A DNA stretch of 64,000 nucleotides from Comamonadaceae bacterium (GCA_947455145.1 CANGME010000001.1:186001-250000), one strand, 5' to 3'. Numbered from the stretch's first letter, positions 18,132 through 27,560 are shown. Made by a program: numbers and translations. The notes: generated by a model from the sequence alone, not told the origin.

Positions 18132-19361
18132 TTACTTATTTGCGAGTTGGTTGACAGAGGCTTCAGCGTACAAAACACTGTCAGCCACCAAGGTGTCAAT
18201 GTCAGTTTCTGAGTATCCCAGACTGGCCGCAATGTCGCGATTGTGTTGCCCCAGCAGCGGCGCGGGGCCGCTGGGTGAGGTGTCGCAATCCGAAAAACGA
18301 AACGGCAGATTGGGCAGCTTGATCTTGCCCAGCAGCGGATGCTCTTGCTCCACCACCATACCGCGCGCCAGGGTTTGCGGGTCGCTCAGCACCTGGTCAA
18401 TGGTCTGCACTGGCGCGGCAGGCACGCCCGCTGCATCCAAGGCGGCACAGCAGGCCGCCACGGTGTGGATTGAAGTCCAGGCCCGCACCTTGGCCAAGAT
18501 GCTTTCGCGGCTCGCGTTGCGCCCGGCTTGGTCGTGCAGGCTTCGGTCAGCGGCATAGGCCTCGCCGCCGATGAGCCGGGCCAAGCTGATCCAGGTGTCA
18601 GTCATCTGGGCGGCAATCACCAAGTAACCGTCTTGCGCTGTGAACGCGCCGTACACGGTGCTTTGCGGCAAGTCGTGCCCTGTCTGCACTGGCAGCTCTT
18701 GGCCACCGCTCATCAGGTAAGACTGGGTGGCAAAGTCGTGCATGGAGACCATGCAGTCGTACAGCGCGATGTCGATGTGCTGGCCCCGGCCACTGGCGAC
18801 GCGGCCAAACAGCGCTGCGCAAATGGCGGACACGCCGTGCATGCCGGCGTACATGTCGGCAATCGGCATTCTGAAGAGCGGCGGTGGTTCACCCGGCACG
18901 CCGATCAGTGACATAGCACCACTCTTGGCCTCGGCAATCAGGCCAAAGCCAGGTCGGGCCGAGTCAGGGCCAGTGTGACCATAGGCCGAGACCGAGCAAT
19001 ACACCAGCTTAGGGTTGCGTTTTGAAAGCTCCTCATAGCCCAGACCCAGCTTGTTAAGCGCGCCGGGGCGATAGTTCTCTACGAACACATCGGCGCTGTC
19101 GGTGAGTTTGTGCATCAGCGCCAAGCCACGCGGGTCGCGCAGATTGATGCACAGGCCTTGTTTGCCCATGTTTTGCTGCATGAAGTAGCCGCTTTGCCCG
19201 CCCACCATGGTCGGACTGGCACGCCCAGCATCACCCGCATTGGGCCGCTCCACCTTGATGACTTCGGCCCCCAGTGCGGCCAGGCAGCGCGACATGTGCG
19301 GGCCAGCCAGGTAGTGGCTGTAGTCAATGACTCGGATGCCTTTGAGGGGTAAGTTTTGCAT
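18132..19361 (-). CDS. Family III CoA-transferase (CaiB/BaiF type)
   Basis: Transfers CoA between carboxylic acids; 409 residues. The N-terminal GIRVIDYSHYLAGP and GAEVIKVERP are family signatures and Asp169 (MPIADMYAG) matches the catalytic aspartate position of formyl-CoA transferase. It should activate a carboxylic acid, with the MaoC hydratase just upstream acting on the resulting enoyl-CoA or mesaconyl/malyl-type thioester. Substrate not readable. Gap to MaoC is 13 bases. Confidence 0.93.
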   Translation of the reverse strand: MQNLPLKGIRVIDYSHYLAGPHMSRCLAALGAEVIKVERPNAGDAGRASPTMVGGQSGYFMQQNMGKQGLCINLRDPRGLALMHKLTDSADVFVENYRPGALNKLGLGYEELSKRNPKLVYCSVSAYGHTGPDSARPGFGLIAEAKSGAMSLIGVPGEPPPLFRMPIADMYAGMHGVSAICAALFGRVASGRGQHIDIALYDCMVSMHDFATQSYLMSGGQELPVQTGHDLPQSTVYGAFTAQDGYLVIAAQMTDTWISLARLIGGEAYAADRSLHDQAGRNASRESILAKVRAWTSIHTVAACCAALDAAGVPAAPVQTIDQVLSDPQTLARGMVVEQEHPLLGKIKLPNLPFRFSDCDTSPSGPAPLLGQHNRDIAASLGYSETDIDTLVADSVLYAEASVNQLANK

Positions 19362-19374
19362 GTCTATGTGTCTA

Positions 19375-19854
19375 TCAATAGGTTTCTGGTTTGCGGGGAA
19401 TCATCAAGCGGTGTTCGCCCTTTTGCACCACTTGTCCGTCCTGATTAATCAGCTCGGACGGCAGCACCACGATGCCCCAGCCTGGTTTGCTTTTGGAGGC
19501 CCGCATCGTACCAACACGGTATTTGACATGCAGCACGTCGTTAACCTTGATCGGCAGCAAAAAGTCCCAAGTCCAGCCCAGTGACATGCCGGGCAAAAAA
19601 CGGTACTCACTCTGAGTCTTGAGGCCATCAGCAATCGACAAGCCAAACAAGCCGTGCGCCACGATGCAGCCGAAGTGGCTGGCGTTGGCATAGGTCTCGT
19701 CCACATGCACAGGCGTGTGGTCGCCCGTGAGGTCAGCGTAGGCGAGGATGCGCTCTTTGGTGACGATGTAGCTCGGGCTGATGCATTCATCGCCCTCGCG
19801 GGCGTCGTCCCAGTATTTTTCGGGGGTGGTGAAGTTGATTTTTGGTGCGGGCAT
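19375..19854 (-). CDS. MaoC-family (R)-specific enoyl-CoA hydratase/dehydratase
   Basis: Single hot-dog-fold hydratase of 159 residues. The hydratase motif is visible in TPVHVDETYANASHFGCIVA, where the Asp and the His of SHF are the expected catalytic pair, followed by HGLFGLSIADGL. Close relatives include mesaconyl-CoA hydratase-like proteins. Sits between the VOC gene and the CoA-transferase in one transcript, suggesting activation to CoA thioester followed by hydration. Confidence 0.9.
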   Translation of the reverse strand: MPAPKINFTTPEKYWDDAREGDECISPSYIVTKERILAYADLTGDHTPVHVDETYANASHFGCIVAHGLFGLSIADGLKTQSEYRFLPGMSLGWTWDFLLPIKVNDVLHVKYRVGTMRASKSKPGWGIVVLPSELINQDGQVVQKGEHRLMIPRKPETY

Positions 19855-19871
19855 GGGTGACTTTCAGTGCA

Positions 19872-20270
19872 TCAAGCACGCGGATTCACAGCCAGCGCCT
19901 GCGCCACGCTACCCGGCGCAGCCTGGATCAACTCGATGGCTAGGCCGTCGGGCAACTGCAGCCAGTTGTGCCCTTGGGGTAAGACCTTGACGCCAAATTT
20001 GTGGCACTGCGCAATCGCCTGCTCCAAGTCTTCTACCATGATGCCCAGGTGGGCCAGCCAGCCCGCATCGTTGCTGGGCGCGGCTTCAAAGCCCGGTGTG
20101 CTCATTAACTGCATGCCGCCGATGCTCCAGTACTGGTTGGGCGCATCGGTCGGGCCGTCGATTTCGCGCACGTCCATGCCCAGGGCTTCGTAAAAAAAGT
20201 TAATGTGCCAGTGGATGTCACTCACGCGCACAGCGACGTGTTCGACGTAGGATTTTGGGGTGTAAACCAC
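19872..20270 (-). CDS. VOC-superfamily (glyoxalase/dioxygenase fold) protein
   Basis: Vicinal oxygen chelate fold, 132 residues. Possible metal ligands are His11 (VEHVAVRV), His74 in LAHLGIMV and Glu113 in IELIQ. The size is that of glyoxalase-I-like or methylmalonyl-CoA-epimerase-like proteins, too short for a two-module extradiol dioxygenase. In this context it may be an isomerase, epimerase or lyase on a ring-derived intermediate; function unassigned. Confidence 0.85.
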   Translation of the reverse strand: MVYTPKSYVEHVAVRVSDIHWHINFFYEALGMDVREIDGPTDAPNQYWSIGGMQLMSTPGFEAAPSNDAGWLAHLGIMVEDLEQAIAQCHKFGVKVLPQGHNWLQLPDGLAIELIQAAPGSVAQALAVNPRA

Positions 20271-20289
20271 GGGGTATTTCAGGAAGAAT

Positions 20290-21231
20290 TTAGAGTTTCA
20301 AGCGGTGCTCTATGCCCTTGATGCAAGCCACCAGCGTCTGGTTCACCGGCGTGGGCACGCCGCATTTCGCACCCTGGCGCACCACAGCACCGTTGATGAA
20401 ATCGATCTCGGTGACTGAGCCCTTTTCCAGGCTTTGCAGCATCGAGGTTTTAAAGTCATAGGACAGCCCAGCACCGGCCTTGAGCCAGGGCTGGCGCGGG
20501 TCGGTGGTGGTGATGGCAATGCCGCTGGCCTTGGCAACCGCCATGGCCTCTGCCACGGCGGCAATGCCCGTGGCCTCCAACGCGCTCACCTGGTACAGCT
20601 CACCATAGACCAGACGCGAAATGCCGCTGACCGCGCCTGTGGCCACGTTGACCAGCAGCTTGTCCCAGATCGTGCCCATGATGTTGTCGCTGACGATGGT
20701 GTCCAGCCCGGCCGAGTTAAAGGCATCGGCAATGCGCTGCACACGCGGGGTGATGCGCCCGTCCAGCTCGCCGATATGGGTGTCTTTGCCGATGGTGCCC
20801 ACCAGCACATGCCCGGGGCCTAGCTGGGAGCCCCCGGCATAGGTCTTGCCTGCCAGCAAACGCTCGCTGCCCACGATATCAGCCAAGACGTCCTCATGAC
20901 CCAGTCCGTTTTGCAAGGACATCACCACCGTTTCCGGCCCCAGCAAGCAGGTGGCCGACTGCATGGCTTGCGCCGTGTGAAAGGACTTGACCAGCACGAT
21001 CACCAGGTCAACGGCGCCCGAGTCCATGCTGACCCCCTGCGCCGTGGTGGCGGCGTGCACAGCCACCGTGCGGTCCACGCCTGCCCCGTCACGCAGGATC
21101 AGGCCACGACTTGTCATGGCCTCGACCTGAACCGCATTGCGGTTAATCAGCCAAACCTCATGGCCCGCCTCGGTCAGTACACCGCCGAGAGCACAACCCA
21201 GAGCGCCTGCGCCCAAGATACAGATTTTCAA
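20290..21231 (-). CDS. Ketopantoate reductase-family protein (PanE/ApbA), TTG start
   Basis: NADPH-dependent 2-keto-acid reductase fold, 313 residues. Rossmann motif ILGAGALGCALGG at the extreme N-terminus; conserved Lys in WDKLLVN and the C-terminal KTSMLQSLEKG segment are PanE hallmarks. The start is read as TTG at 21229-21231 because GGAG lies 5 bases upstream and it puts the dinucleotide motif at residue 6; upstream codons give an unrelated basic tail. In the catabolic block it more likely reduces an alpha-keto acid intermediate than serves pantothenate synthesis. Confidence 0.88.
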   Translation of the reverse strand: MKICILGAGALGCALGGVLTEAGHEVWLINRNAVQVEAMTSRGLILRDGAGVDRTVAVHAATTAQGVSMDSGAVDLVIVLVKSFHTAQAMQSATCLLGPETVVMSLQNGLGHEDVLADIVGSERLLAGKTYAGGSQLGPGHVLVGTIGKDTHIGELDGRITPRVQRIADAFNSAGLDTIVSDNIMGTIWDKLLVNVATGAVSGISRLVYGELYQVSALEATGIAAVAEAMAVAKASGIAITTTDPRQPWLKAGAGLSYDFKTSMLQSLEKGSVTEIDFINGAVVRQGAKCGVPTPVNQTLVACIKGIEHRLKL

Positions 21232-21293
21232 GTTGACTCCAGTTTGATGTCGGAATTTTGAGATCGACTTGATTTTGCGGAATGAAATACCCC

Positions 21294-22487
21294 TCAAAGT
21301 CTTTTATTCATTTCCCAACCATAAAGCACGGGCACATCCAGAAGCCGCTCTCCCATCAGTCTAAGCGCCATGTCTCGCCCCCAACGCGCAACCCCATCCA
21401 GGTGAAAAATTTTCCCATTTCGCATGGCTCGTGCCTGCACCCAAGCGTTACGCTGCCAGCGAGAAGCAGCGTAACGCTGTAACAGCACGGGGATTTCGCT
21501 TTCCGATTGCGCCAGCAGCCCACCCAAACACGCCGCGTCTTCGATGGCCATGCCAGCACCTTGTGCTAGATAGGGTTGCATCGGATGAGCCGCGTCGCCT
21601 AGCAAGGCCACCCTGCCCTGTGCCATTTCATCAGGACCTCGCAATGGTGTTCGGTCATGCAAAGCCCATAAGCCCCACGCGGTTTCGGCCTCCATCACGG
21701 CCTGCAAAGGTGCACATGTCTCGCGTAATGAGGCGCGCAATTCGGAAGTATTGTTGGCGTGATCCCAACTTTGAGAATCGCCTCGGATGCTTCCATGAAC
21801 AATGGCCACCACGTTCATGAACTCGCCCCCGCGCACCGGATACTGCACCACATGAAGCCGGGGGCCGAGCCACACCGTGATGTCATTCGATCGAAAGGCC
21901 GCAGGCAGGCTGTGTTGAGGCAATAAGGCTCGATATGCCAAATGACCGGTCACACGAGGTAGCCCGTCGCCCAACAATTGCTCGCGCACGCTGCTCCATA
22001 AACCGTCGGCAGCGATCAATGCATCGCCCATCTCGTCAGCACCTTGCTCTGTGTGCAAACGCAAGTCATGATTTGTCTGTGTAAACCCTTTTACAGAAGT
22101 GCTTAGCAGAAGCCGCACATCAGCCTGAGCCATCACAGCGCTCAACAGCAATTGATGCAAGTCAGCTCGATGCAGCGTGAGATACGGCGCACCGTAACGC
22201 TGCACAGTCTGGTCTCCCAAACGCAAGGTGGCCAAGACCTCGCTCGTCAGCGCACTGCGAACATTAAGCTGCTCAGGAAATGCCGCCACCTGCGCAAGCG
22301 CTTTGTCCAAACCCCATGCATGCAAGACCCTGATCACATTCGGGCCGAGTTGAATGCCTGCCCCGACTTCCCCGAACGCTGACGCTCGCTCCAATACACG
22401 CACTCGCAAGCCCGCTCTCGAACACGCTAACGCGGCAGCTAAGCCGCCAATACCAGCACCAGCAATCAGAATTTGAGCTTGACTCAC
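21294..22487 (-). CDS. FAD-dependent monooxygenase, salicylate-hydroxylase/3-hydroxybenzoate-6-hydroxylase type
   Basis: Class A flavin hydroxylase of 397 residues. ILIAGAGIGGLAAALACSRA at the N-terminus, GAGIQLGPN, a DG motif (ALIAADGLWS) and GDAAHPMQPYLAQGAGMAIE are all present. The short form without C-terminal domain resembles salicylate 1-hydroxylase, 3-hydroxybenzoate 6-hydroxylase and 6-hydroxynicotinate monooxygenase. polA ends only 4 bases upstream, so it may be read through from polA. A perfect 13-bp inverted repeat lies within the gene at 21444-21478. Confidence 0.92.
   Translation of the reverse strand: MSQAQILIAGAGIGGLAAALACSRAGLRVRVLERASAFGEVGAGIQLGPNVIRVLHAWGLDKALAQVAAFPEQLNVRSALTSEVLATLRLGDQTVQRYGAPYLTLHRADLHQLLLSAVMAQADVRLLLSTSVKGFTQTNHDLRLHTEQGADEMGDALIAADGLWSSVREQLLGDGLPRVTGHLAYRALLPQHSLPAAFRSNDITVWLGPRLHVVQYPVRGGEFMNVVAIVHGSIRGDSQSWDHANNTSELRASLRETCAPLQAVMEAETAWGLWALHDRTPLRGPDEMAQGRVALLGDAAHPMQPYLAQGAGMAIEDAACLGGLLAQSESEIPVLLQRYAASRWQRNAWVQARAMRNGKIFHLDGVARWGRDMALRLMGERLLDVPVLYGWEMNKRL
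21444..21478. repeat. Perfect 13-bp inverted repeat inside a coding sequence
   Basis: AGCGTTACGCTGC (21444-21456) and GCAGCGTAACGCT (21466-21478) form a perfect hairpin with a 9-base loop. It falls near the 3' end of the flavin monooxygenase gene and encodes the AASRW region. No T-run follows, so it is not an ordinary terminator. Confidence 0.85.
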
Positions 22488-22491
22488 AGCA

Positions 22492-25368
22492 TTAATGCGC
22501 CTGATCCCAATTCAATCCCACCCCCACCTCTGCCAACAACGGCACCTTGAGATGCGCCACCCCCGCCATCAAACGCGGCACTTCGTGGCGAACCCAATCG
22601 ACCTCGGCTTCAGGCACTTCAAACACCAGTTCGTCATGCACCTGCATGATCATCTTGGTGCCGCGCTTCTCGGCATCCAGCACCTGCTGCACCTTGACCA
22701 TGCTGAGCTTGATGAGATCAGCCGCCGTGCCTTGCATGGGGGCGTTGATGGCGGCGCGCTCGGCCCCTGCGCGGCGCTGGCCGTTGGGTGAATCGATCTC
22801 GGGCAAGTAAAGGCGGCGGCCAAACACAGTTTCCACATACTTTTGCTCCTTAGCCAGGCGGCGCGTGTCGTCCATGTAGTGGCGCACGCCGGGGTAGCGG
22901 TCAAAGTAGCGGGCGATGTAGTTCTTGGCTGCGGTGTTGTCAATGTTCAAAGCACGCGCCAAACCATAGGCGCTCATGCCGTAGATCAGCCCGAAGTTGA
23001 TGACCTTGGCGTAGCGGCGCTGCTCGCTGCTGACCTCGGCGGTGGTAATGCCAAAGATCTCGGCCGCCGTGGCGCGGTGCACGTCCATGCCGTCATGAAA
23101 GGCCAGCAAGAGTGCCGCGTCACCACTGATGTGGGCCATGATGCGCAGCTCAATTTGACTGTAGTCGGCGCTGGCAATCAGGCAGCCCGTTGGGGCCACA
23201 AAGGCCTCGCGCACGCGGCGGCCTTCGGGTGTGCGCACGGGGATGTTTTGCAGATTAGGGTCATTGCTGCTCAAACGCCCGGTCACGGCTACCGCCTGGG
23301 CGTAGTGGGTGTGCACGCGGCCCGTGCGCGGGTGGGCCAATTGCGCGAGTTTGTCGGTGTAGGTGCCTTTGAGTTTTGCCAGGCCGCGGTGCTCCAAGAT
23401 TTTGGCTGGCAGGGGAAAGTCTTCGGCCAGTTTCTCCAGCACTTCTTCATCGGTACTGGGTGCGCCGGTGGCGGTTTTTTTGACGATAGGCAGGCCAAGT
23501 TTGGTGAAGAAGATTTCGCCAATTTGCTTGGGGCTGCTCAGGTTGAAGGGTTGACCCGCCAGCTCGTGGGCCTCGGTTTCCAGTTGCAAGATGCGCTGGC
23601 CGAGTTGGTGACTTTGCGCGGCCAGCGTGGGCGCGTCAATCAGCACGCCGTTGCGTTCGATGCGGTACAGGGCTTCGCTGCTGGCGATCTCCAGCTCGTA
23701 GATGAAGCGCAGCTTGTCATTGGCTTGGAGTTGCGGCCACAGGGCCAGGTGCACGTCGAGCGTCTGGTCGGAGTCTTCACAGGAGTATTCAGCGGCTTTG
23801 GCAATGTCCACCTGGCTGAAAGAAATCTGGTTCACACCCTTCCCGCACAGGTCTTCGTAGCTGATGCCGCTGCGCCCCAGGTGGCGCTCGGCCAGGCTGG
23901 ACAGGCCGTGCGGTTTGTGCACCTCCAACACATAGCTTTGCAGCATGGTGTCGTGCGCGTAGCCCTGCACCTCCACGCCATGGTTGGCGAACACGTGGCG
24001 GTCGTATTTGACGTGCTGGCCCAGCTTGTGGTGGGCCGGATTTTCAAGCCAGGGTTTGAGGCGGGCCAGCACCTCGTCGCGCGGCAACTGGGCCGGGGCA
24101 TCGGGGTAGTCGTGCGTGAGCGGGATGTAGGCCGCCTCGCCGGGTTTGACGCTGAAGGACAGGCCGACGATCTCGGCGCGCATTTCGTCGAGCGATGTGG
24201 TCTCGGTGTCCACAGCTACCAGCCCTGCGGCTTCGATGCGGGCCAGCCAAGTGGTGAAGGCGTCCCAAGTCAGGATGGTGTCGTAGGCGACGGTGCTCAC
24301 GGGTGATGGCGTGGGGGCCACGGATGCATCCGCTACGTCAATGACTTCAGGTTCGTCAAACAGGCCGGGCTCGCGTTGGGTCGTTGCCCGTGCGGGTTGG
24401 GGTTTTGGCTTTTCGATTTGAACCGTATTGACAACCTGCGCCTCCAGCGTTCGAGCCAGCCCCTTGAAGCCGTATTTTTCATAAAAGGTTTTCAGCGCAG
24501 CAGTCTCTGGAGCGCCTGTGGAGAGTGAATGCAAAGAGGGCAGTTCCGGCACCCAGCCATTCAGGTCGCAATCGGTCTTGATCGTCAGCAAGCTGCGGCC
24601 TGTGGGCAACCAGTCGAGTGCGGCGCGCAGGTTCTCGCCCACCACGCCTTTGATCTGGCTGGCATTGGCCACCAAAGCTTCAAGCGATCCGTATTCCTGT
24701 AGCCACTTGGCAGCCGTCTTGGGGCCGACCTTGTTGACACCCGGCACGTTGTCAATGACATCTCCAACCAAAGTCTGAAAATCAACCATGCGCTCAGGCG
24801 GCACGCCGAATTCAGCCGTCACCCCGGCCACGTCACGCCGCTTGCCGTTCATGGTGTCGATGATGGTGATGTGCGAGTTAACCAGTTGCGCGAGGTCTTT
24901 GTCGCCACTGCTCACAATCACCTCAATGCCCTGACGCGCGGCGACAACAGCTAGGGTGCCAATGACGTCATCCGCCTCTACACCGGGCACGTCCAACACC
25001 GGCCAGCCCATCAAGCGCACCACCTCGTGAATCGGCTCAATCTGCGCGCGAAGGTCGTCGGGCATGGGGCTGCGGTGCTGTTTGTATTCGGGGTAAATCT
25101 CGTCGCGAAAGGTGGGGCCTTTGGCGTCGAACACGCAGGCCAGGTAGTCGGCCGGGTAGTCCTTGCGCAAGCTTTGCAGCATGTTGATGATGATGCGGAT
25201 GGCGCCCGTCTTGTGCACCGTGCCATCGGCAAAGGTGACGCTCATCGAGTCGCCGCCCGCAAAAAAAGCGCGGTAAAGGTAACTGGAGCCGTCCACCAGC
25301 AGCAAGGTTTTGGGCGCAGTGGGAGGGGGGCTAGACAAGGGAATGGTGGGGCTTGGGGTGTCGCTCAT
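22492..25368 (-). CDS. polA: DNA polymerase I
   Basis: Gap-filling and Okazaki-fragment-processing polymerase, 958 residues with all three domains. N-terminal 5'-3' exonuclease: LLVDGSSYLYRAFFA, VEADDVIGTLA and SGDKDLAQLV. Middle 3'-5' exonuclease: VAVDTETTSLDEM (Exo I) and YSCEDSDQT (Exo III) keep the metal-binding acids, so proofreading is probably active; GQHVKYD replaces the usual GQNLKYD at Exo II. Polymerase: motif A DYSQIELRIMAH, motif B RRYAKVINFGLIYGMSAYG, motif C QVHDELV. An insertion rich in Pro/Thr/Gln (about 315-350) links the exonuclease domains. Confidence 0.97.
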   Translation of the reverse strand: MSDTPSPTIPLSSPPPTAPKTLLLVDGSSYLYRAFFAGGDSMSVTFADGTVHKTGAIRIIINMLQSLRKDYPADYLACVFDAKGPTFRDEIYPEYKQHRSPMPDDLRAQIEPIHEVVRLMGWPVLDVPGVEADDVIGTLAVVAARQGIEVIVSSGDKDLAQLVNSHITIIDTMNGKRRDVAGVTAEFGVPPERMVDFQTLVGDVIDNVPGVNKVGPKTAAKWLQEYGSLEALVANASQIKGVVGENLRAALDWLPTGRSLLTIKTDCDLNGWVPELPSLHSLSTGAPETAALKTFYEKYGFKGLARTLEAQVVNTVQIEKPKPQPARATTQREPGLFDEPEVIDVADASVAPTPSPVSTVAYDTILTWDAFTTWLARIEAAGLVAVDTETTSLDEMRAEIVGLSFSVKPGEAAYIPLTHDYPDAPAQLPRDEVLARLKPWLENPAHHKLGQHVKYDRHVFANHGVEVQGYAHDTMLQSYVLEVHKPHGLSSLAERHLGRSGISYEDLCGKGVNQISFSQVDIAKAAEYSCEDSDQTLDVHLALWPQLQANDKLRFIYELEIASSEALYRIERNGVLIDAPTLAAQSHQLGQRILQLETEAHELAGQPFNLSSPKQIGEIFFTKLGLPIVKKTATGAPSTDEEVLEKLAEDFPLPAKILEHRGLAKLKGTYTDKLAQLAHPRTGRVHTHYAQAVAVTGRLSSNDPNLQNIPVRTPEGRRVREAFVAPTGCLIASADYSQIELRIMAHISGDAALLLAFHDGMDVHRATAAEIFGITTAEVSSEQRRYAKVINFGLIYGMSAYGLARALNIDNTAAKNYIARYFDRYPGVRHYMDDTRRLAKEQKYVETVFGRRLYLPEIDSPNGQRRAGAERAAINAPMQGTAADLIKLSMVKVQQVLDAEKRGTKMIMQVHDELVFEVPEAEVDWVRHEVPRLMAGVAHLKVPLLAEVGVGLNWDQAH

Positions 25369-25429
25369 GCGCGCATTGTGCCTGTGTTGTGTCTGTGGAA
25401 TAGGCTCGCGTTGGTTCTACAATGTACCC

Positions 25430-25747
25430 ATGCGTGTCGCTCACATCCTCCCTCCCCTTCTCGCTCTTATCCTGTGCTGCCCAGGAGTCACTTGGGCGCA
25501 GACCCCAAGCCCTGCGGACAAGTCCGAGCAGACCATTGAGCGTATTCACCATGAAGACAAGGGATCACGCATCGACGAGCTGCGCGTGGGAGGCGAAACC
25601 AAAAGCATCACCGTCACGCCCAAAGGCAATATGCCGCCCTACGAAATCAAGCCTGAGAATGGTAGCCGCCCCCCAACTGTCAACAATCGGGATGGCACCA
25701 CCAGCGGATCTAGTGGTAGCAGTGGCTGGAAGGTCTTGGGCTTTTAA
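25430..25747 (+). CDS. Small exported protein, DUF2782-like
   Basis: 105-residue protein starting at 25430 with a signal peptide (hydrophobic core LLALILCCPG, cleavage near TWA-QTP). The mature part has the segment ERIHHEDKGSRIDELRVGG followed by SITVTPKG and a low-complexity Ser/Gly stretch before the end, the pattern I associate with DUF2782 proteins found beside polA and thrB in proteobacteria. Function unknown; periplasmic location predicted. It ends 3 bases before the thrB start, so the two are probably co-transcribed, divergent from polA. Confidence 0.82.
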   Translation: MRVAHILPPLLALILCCPGVTWAQTPSPADKSEQTIERIHHEDKGSRIDELRVGGETKSITVTPKGNMPPYEIKPENGSRPPTVNNRDGTTSGSSGSSGWKVLGF

Positions 25748-25750
25748 TTC

Positions 25751-26752
25751 ATGGCGGTTTACACAGAAGTCTCATTCGATGAGGCCAGCACCCTATTGCA
25801 CACCCTGAAGCTGGGCAAGCTGCAAGACCTGCAAGGCTGCTCAGGCGGCATCGAAAACACCAATTACTTTGTAACCACCGACCAGGCGGCCTACGTGCTC
25901 ACCCTGTTCGAGCGCTTGAGTTTTGCGCAGTTGCCCTTCTACCTGCACTTGATGAAGCATCTGGCACTGCGGGGCATTCCCGCACCTGACCCTGCGGCTG
26001 ACCGGGCTGGCGACATCCTGCACGAACTCAAGGGCAAGCCTGCCGCCGTGGTCAACCGCCTGCGCGGCAAGAGTGAGCTCTCTCCTACCCATGCCCACTG
26101 CACCGCAGTAGGTGACATGCTGGCCAAAATGCATCTGGCCGCACGCGACTTTGACCGCGCCCAGCCTAATCTGCGCGGCCTGGATTGGTGGAACGAGACC
26201 GTGCCGGTAGTGATGCCTTTTCTAGACCCCGATCAGGCCGCACTGATTCGCAGCGAACTGGCCTACCAAAATCATGTAGCCGCCTCCTCAGCCTACACCG
26301 CGCTGCCACGTGGCCCCATCCATGCCGACCTGTTTCGTGACAACGTGATGTTTGACCGCGAGCCCGACGCACAAGGCAACCCTGTGCTCACCGGCTTCTT
26401 CGACTTCTATTTCGCTGGGGTAGATGCTTGGGCTTTCGACTTGGCCGTGTGCCTAAACGACTGGTGCATTGACTTGGCCTCAGGCGTCATGGACGAAGCC
26501 CGAACATCGGCATTCTTGCAAGCCTACACAGCGATTCGACCCCTGTCTGCGGCAGAACGCGAACTGCTGCCCGCCCTGCTGCGCGCCGGGGCCCTTCGCT
26601 TTTGGCTCTCGCGCCTGTGGGATTTGCACCTGCCGCGTGAGGCCGCCGTGTTGCAAGCCCATGACCCAGCCCATTTCGAGCGGATATTGCGCCAGCGTAT
26701 TGCGTACCCGATTCAGTTGTCGACCCATTTGAACCAACATGCCTTCAATTGA
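25751..26752 (+). CDS. thrB: Homoserine kinase, aminoglycoside-phosphotransferase-like type
   Basis: Phosphorylates L-homoserine to O-phosphohomoserine in threonine synthesis. 333 residues of the APH/choline-kinase fold (ThrB type II), not the GHMP kinase fold of enterobacteria. Seen: GGIENTNYFV nucleotide-loop region, catalytic HADLFRDNVMF and the metal-binding DFYFAG. The length and N-terminal MAVYTEVS are typical of beta- and gammaproteobacterial ThrB. Its end overlaps the next gene by 14 bases. Confidence 0.95.
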   Translation: MAVYTEVSFDEASTLLHTLKLGKLQDLQGCSGGIENTNYFVTTDQAAYVLTLFERLSFAQLPFYLHLMKHLALRGIPAPDPAADRAGDILHELKGKPAAVVNRLRGKSELSPTHAHCTAVGDMLAKMHLAARDFDRAQPNLRGLDWWNETVPVVMPFLDPDQAALIRSELAYQNHVAASSAYTALPRGPIHADLFRDNVMFDREPDAQGNPVLTGFFDFYFAGVDAWAFDLAVCLNDWCIDLASGVMDEARTSAFLQAYTAIRPLSAAERELLPALLRAGALRFWLSRLWDLHLPREAAVLQAHDPAHFERILRQRIAYPIQLSTHLNQHAFN

Positions 26753-27560
26753 CACCCCACTGCCCGCCCTGCGGCTGAATATGCTTCCAGCCCGCACGGG
26801 CTTGTTGTGGGTTAAGCAAGGTTTACGCACATTTTTCAAGCAGCCGTTGGCACTCTCGGGACTGTTCTTGATGTTCATCACCGCAGTGTCTCTGGGTAGC
26901 CTGATTCCCTACCTGGGCAACGTCCTGGCGCTGGCGGTCTTACCGGCGGCAACCCTGGGGCTGATGGCCGCCACGCGAGAGGCCGAGCAGGGCAAATTTC
27001 CCATGCCCATGATGCTGATCAGCGCCTTTCGAGCAGGCCAGCAAAAGACGCGTGCCATGTGGGTTTTGGGTGCGATTTATGCGCTGGGTTTTCTGGCGGT
27101 GTTGGGCGTCTCAGCCTTGCTCGACGGGGGGCAGTTCGCCCGCCTTTATTTGGTCGGTGGCAGCCTGTCACCCGAAATGATTCAGTCCTCTGAATTTCAA
27201 ATGGCTCTCTATGCCGCCATGACCGTGTACCTGCCCCTGTCGCTTTTGTTCTGGCATGCCCCGGCCCTAGTGCACTGGCATGGTGTTTCGCCCCTTAAAA
27301 GTTTGTTTTTCAGCGCCGTGGCTTGTTTGAAAAACTTTGGGGCCATGACCGTTTTTAGTCTGACATGGTTGGGCCTGTTTTTAGGCGTTGGCTTCATGCT
27401 CATCCTGGTGTCGGCATTACTGGGCCAACCTGAACTGATGGGCGTGCTGATGCTGCCCACCATCATGCTGCTGGGCAGCATGTTCTTCACCTCGATTTAC
27501 TTCACCTTCCGCGACAGTTTTGCCATGGCGGATGAAGTGACCCCAGACAGTCGTACCTGA
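26739..27560 (+). CDS. BPSS1780-type integral membrane protein
   Basis: 273 residues with about six hydrophobic helices, starting 14 bases inside thrB. The LRLNMLPARTGLLWVKQGLR N-terminus followed by FFKQPLALSGLFLMF and SLIPYLGNVLALAVLPAAT is the pattern of a Burkholderiales family usually annotated as BPSS1780 membrane protein. No catalytic residues or known function. Translational coupling with thrB is likely from the overlap. It ends 36 bases from the convergent HPF-type gene. Confidence 0.85.
   Translation: MPSIDTPLPALRLNMLPARTGLLWVKQGLRTFFKQPLALSGLFLMFITAVSLGSLIPYLGNVLALAVLPAATLGLMAATREAEQGKFPMPMMLISAFRAGQQKTRAMWVLGAIYALGFLAVLGVSALLDGGQFARLYLVGGSLSPEMIQSSEFQMALYAAMTVYLPLSLLFWHAPALVHWHGVSPLKSLFFSAVACLKNFGAMTVFSLTWLGLFLGVGFMLILVSALLGQPELMGVLMLPTIMLLGSMFFTSIYFTFRDSFAMADEVTPDSRT

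Noticed and set aside
22843-24306. Long open frame of 487 codons on the plus strand
   Set aside because: It is antisense to polA, whose motifs are complete; long open antisense frames are expected in GC-rich genes.
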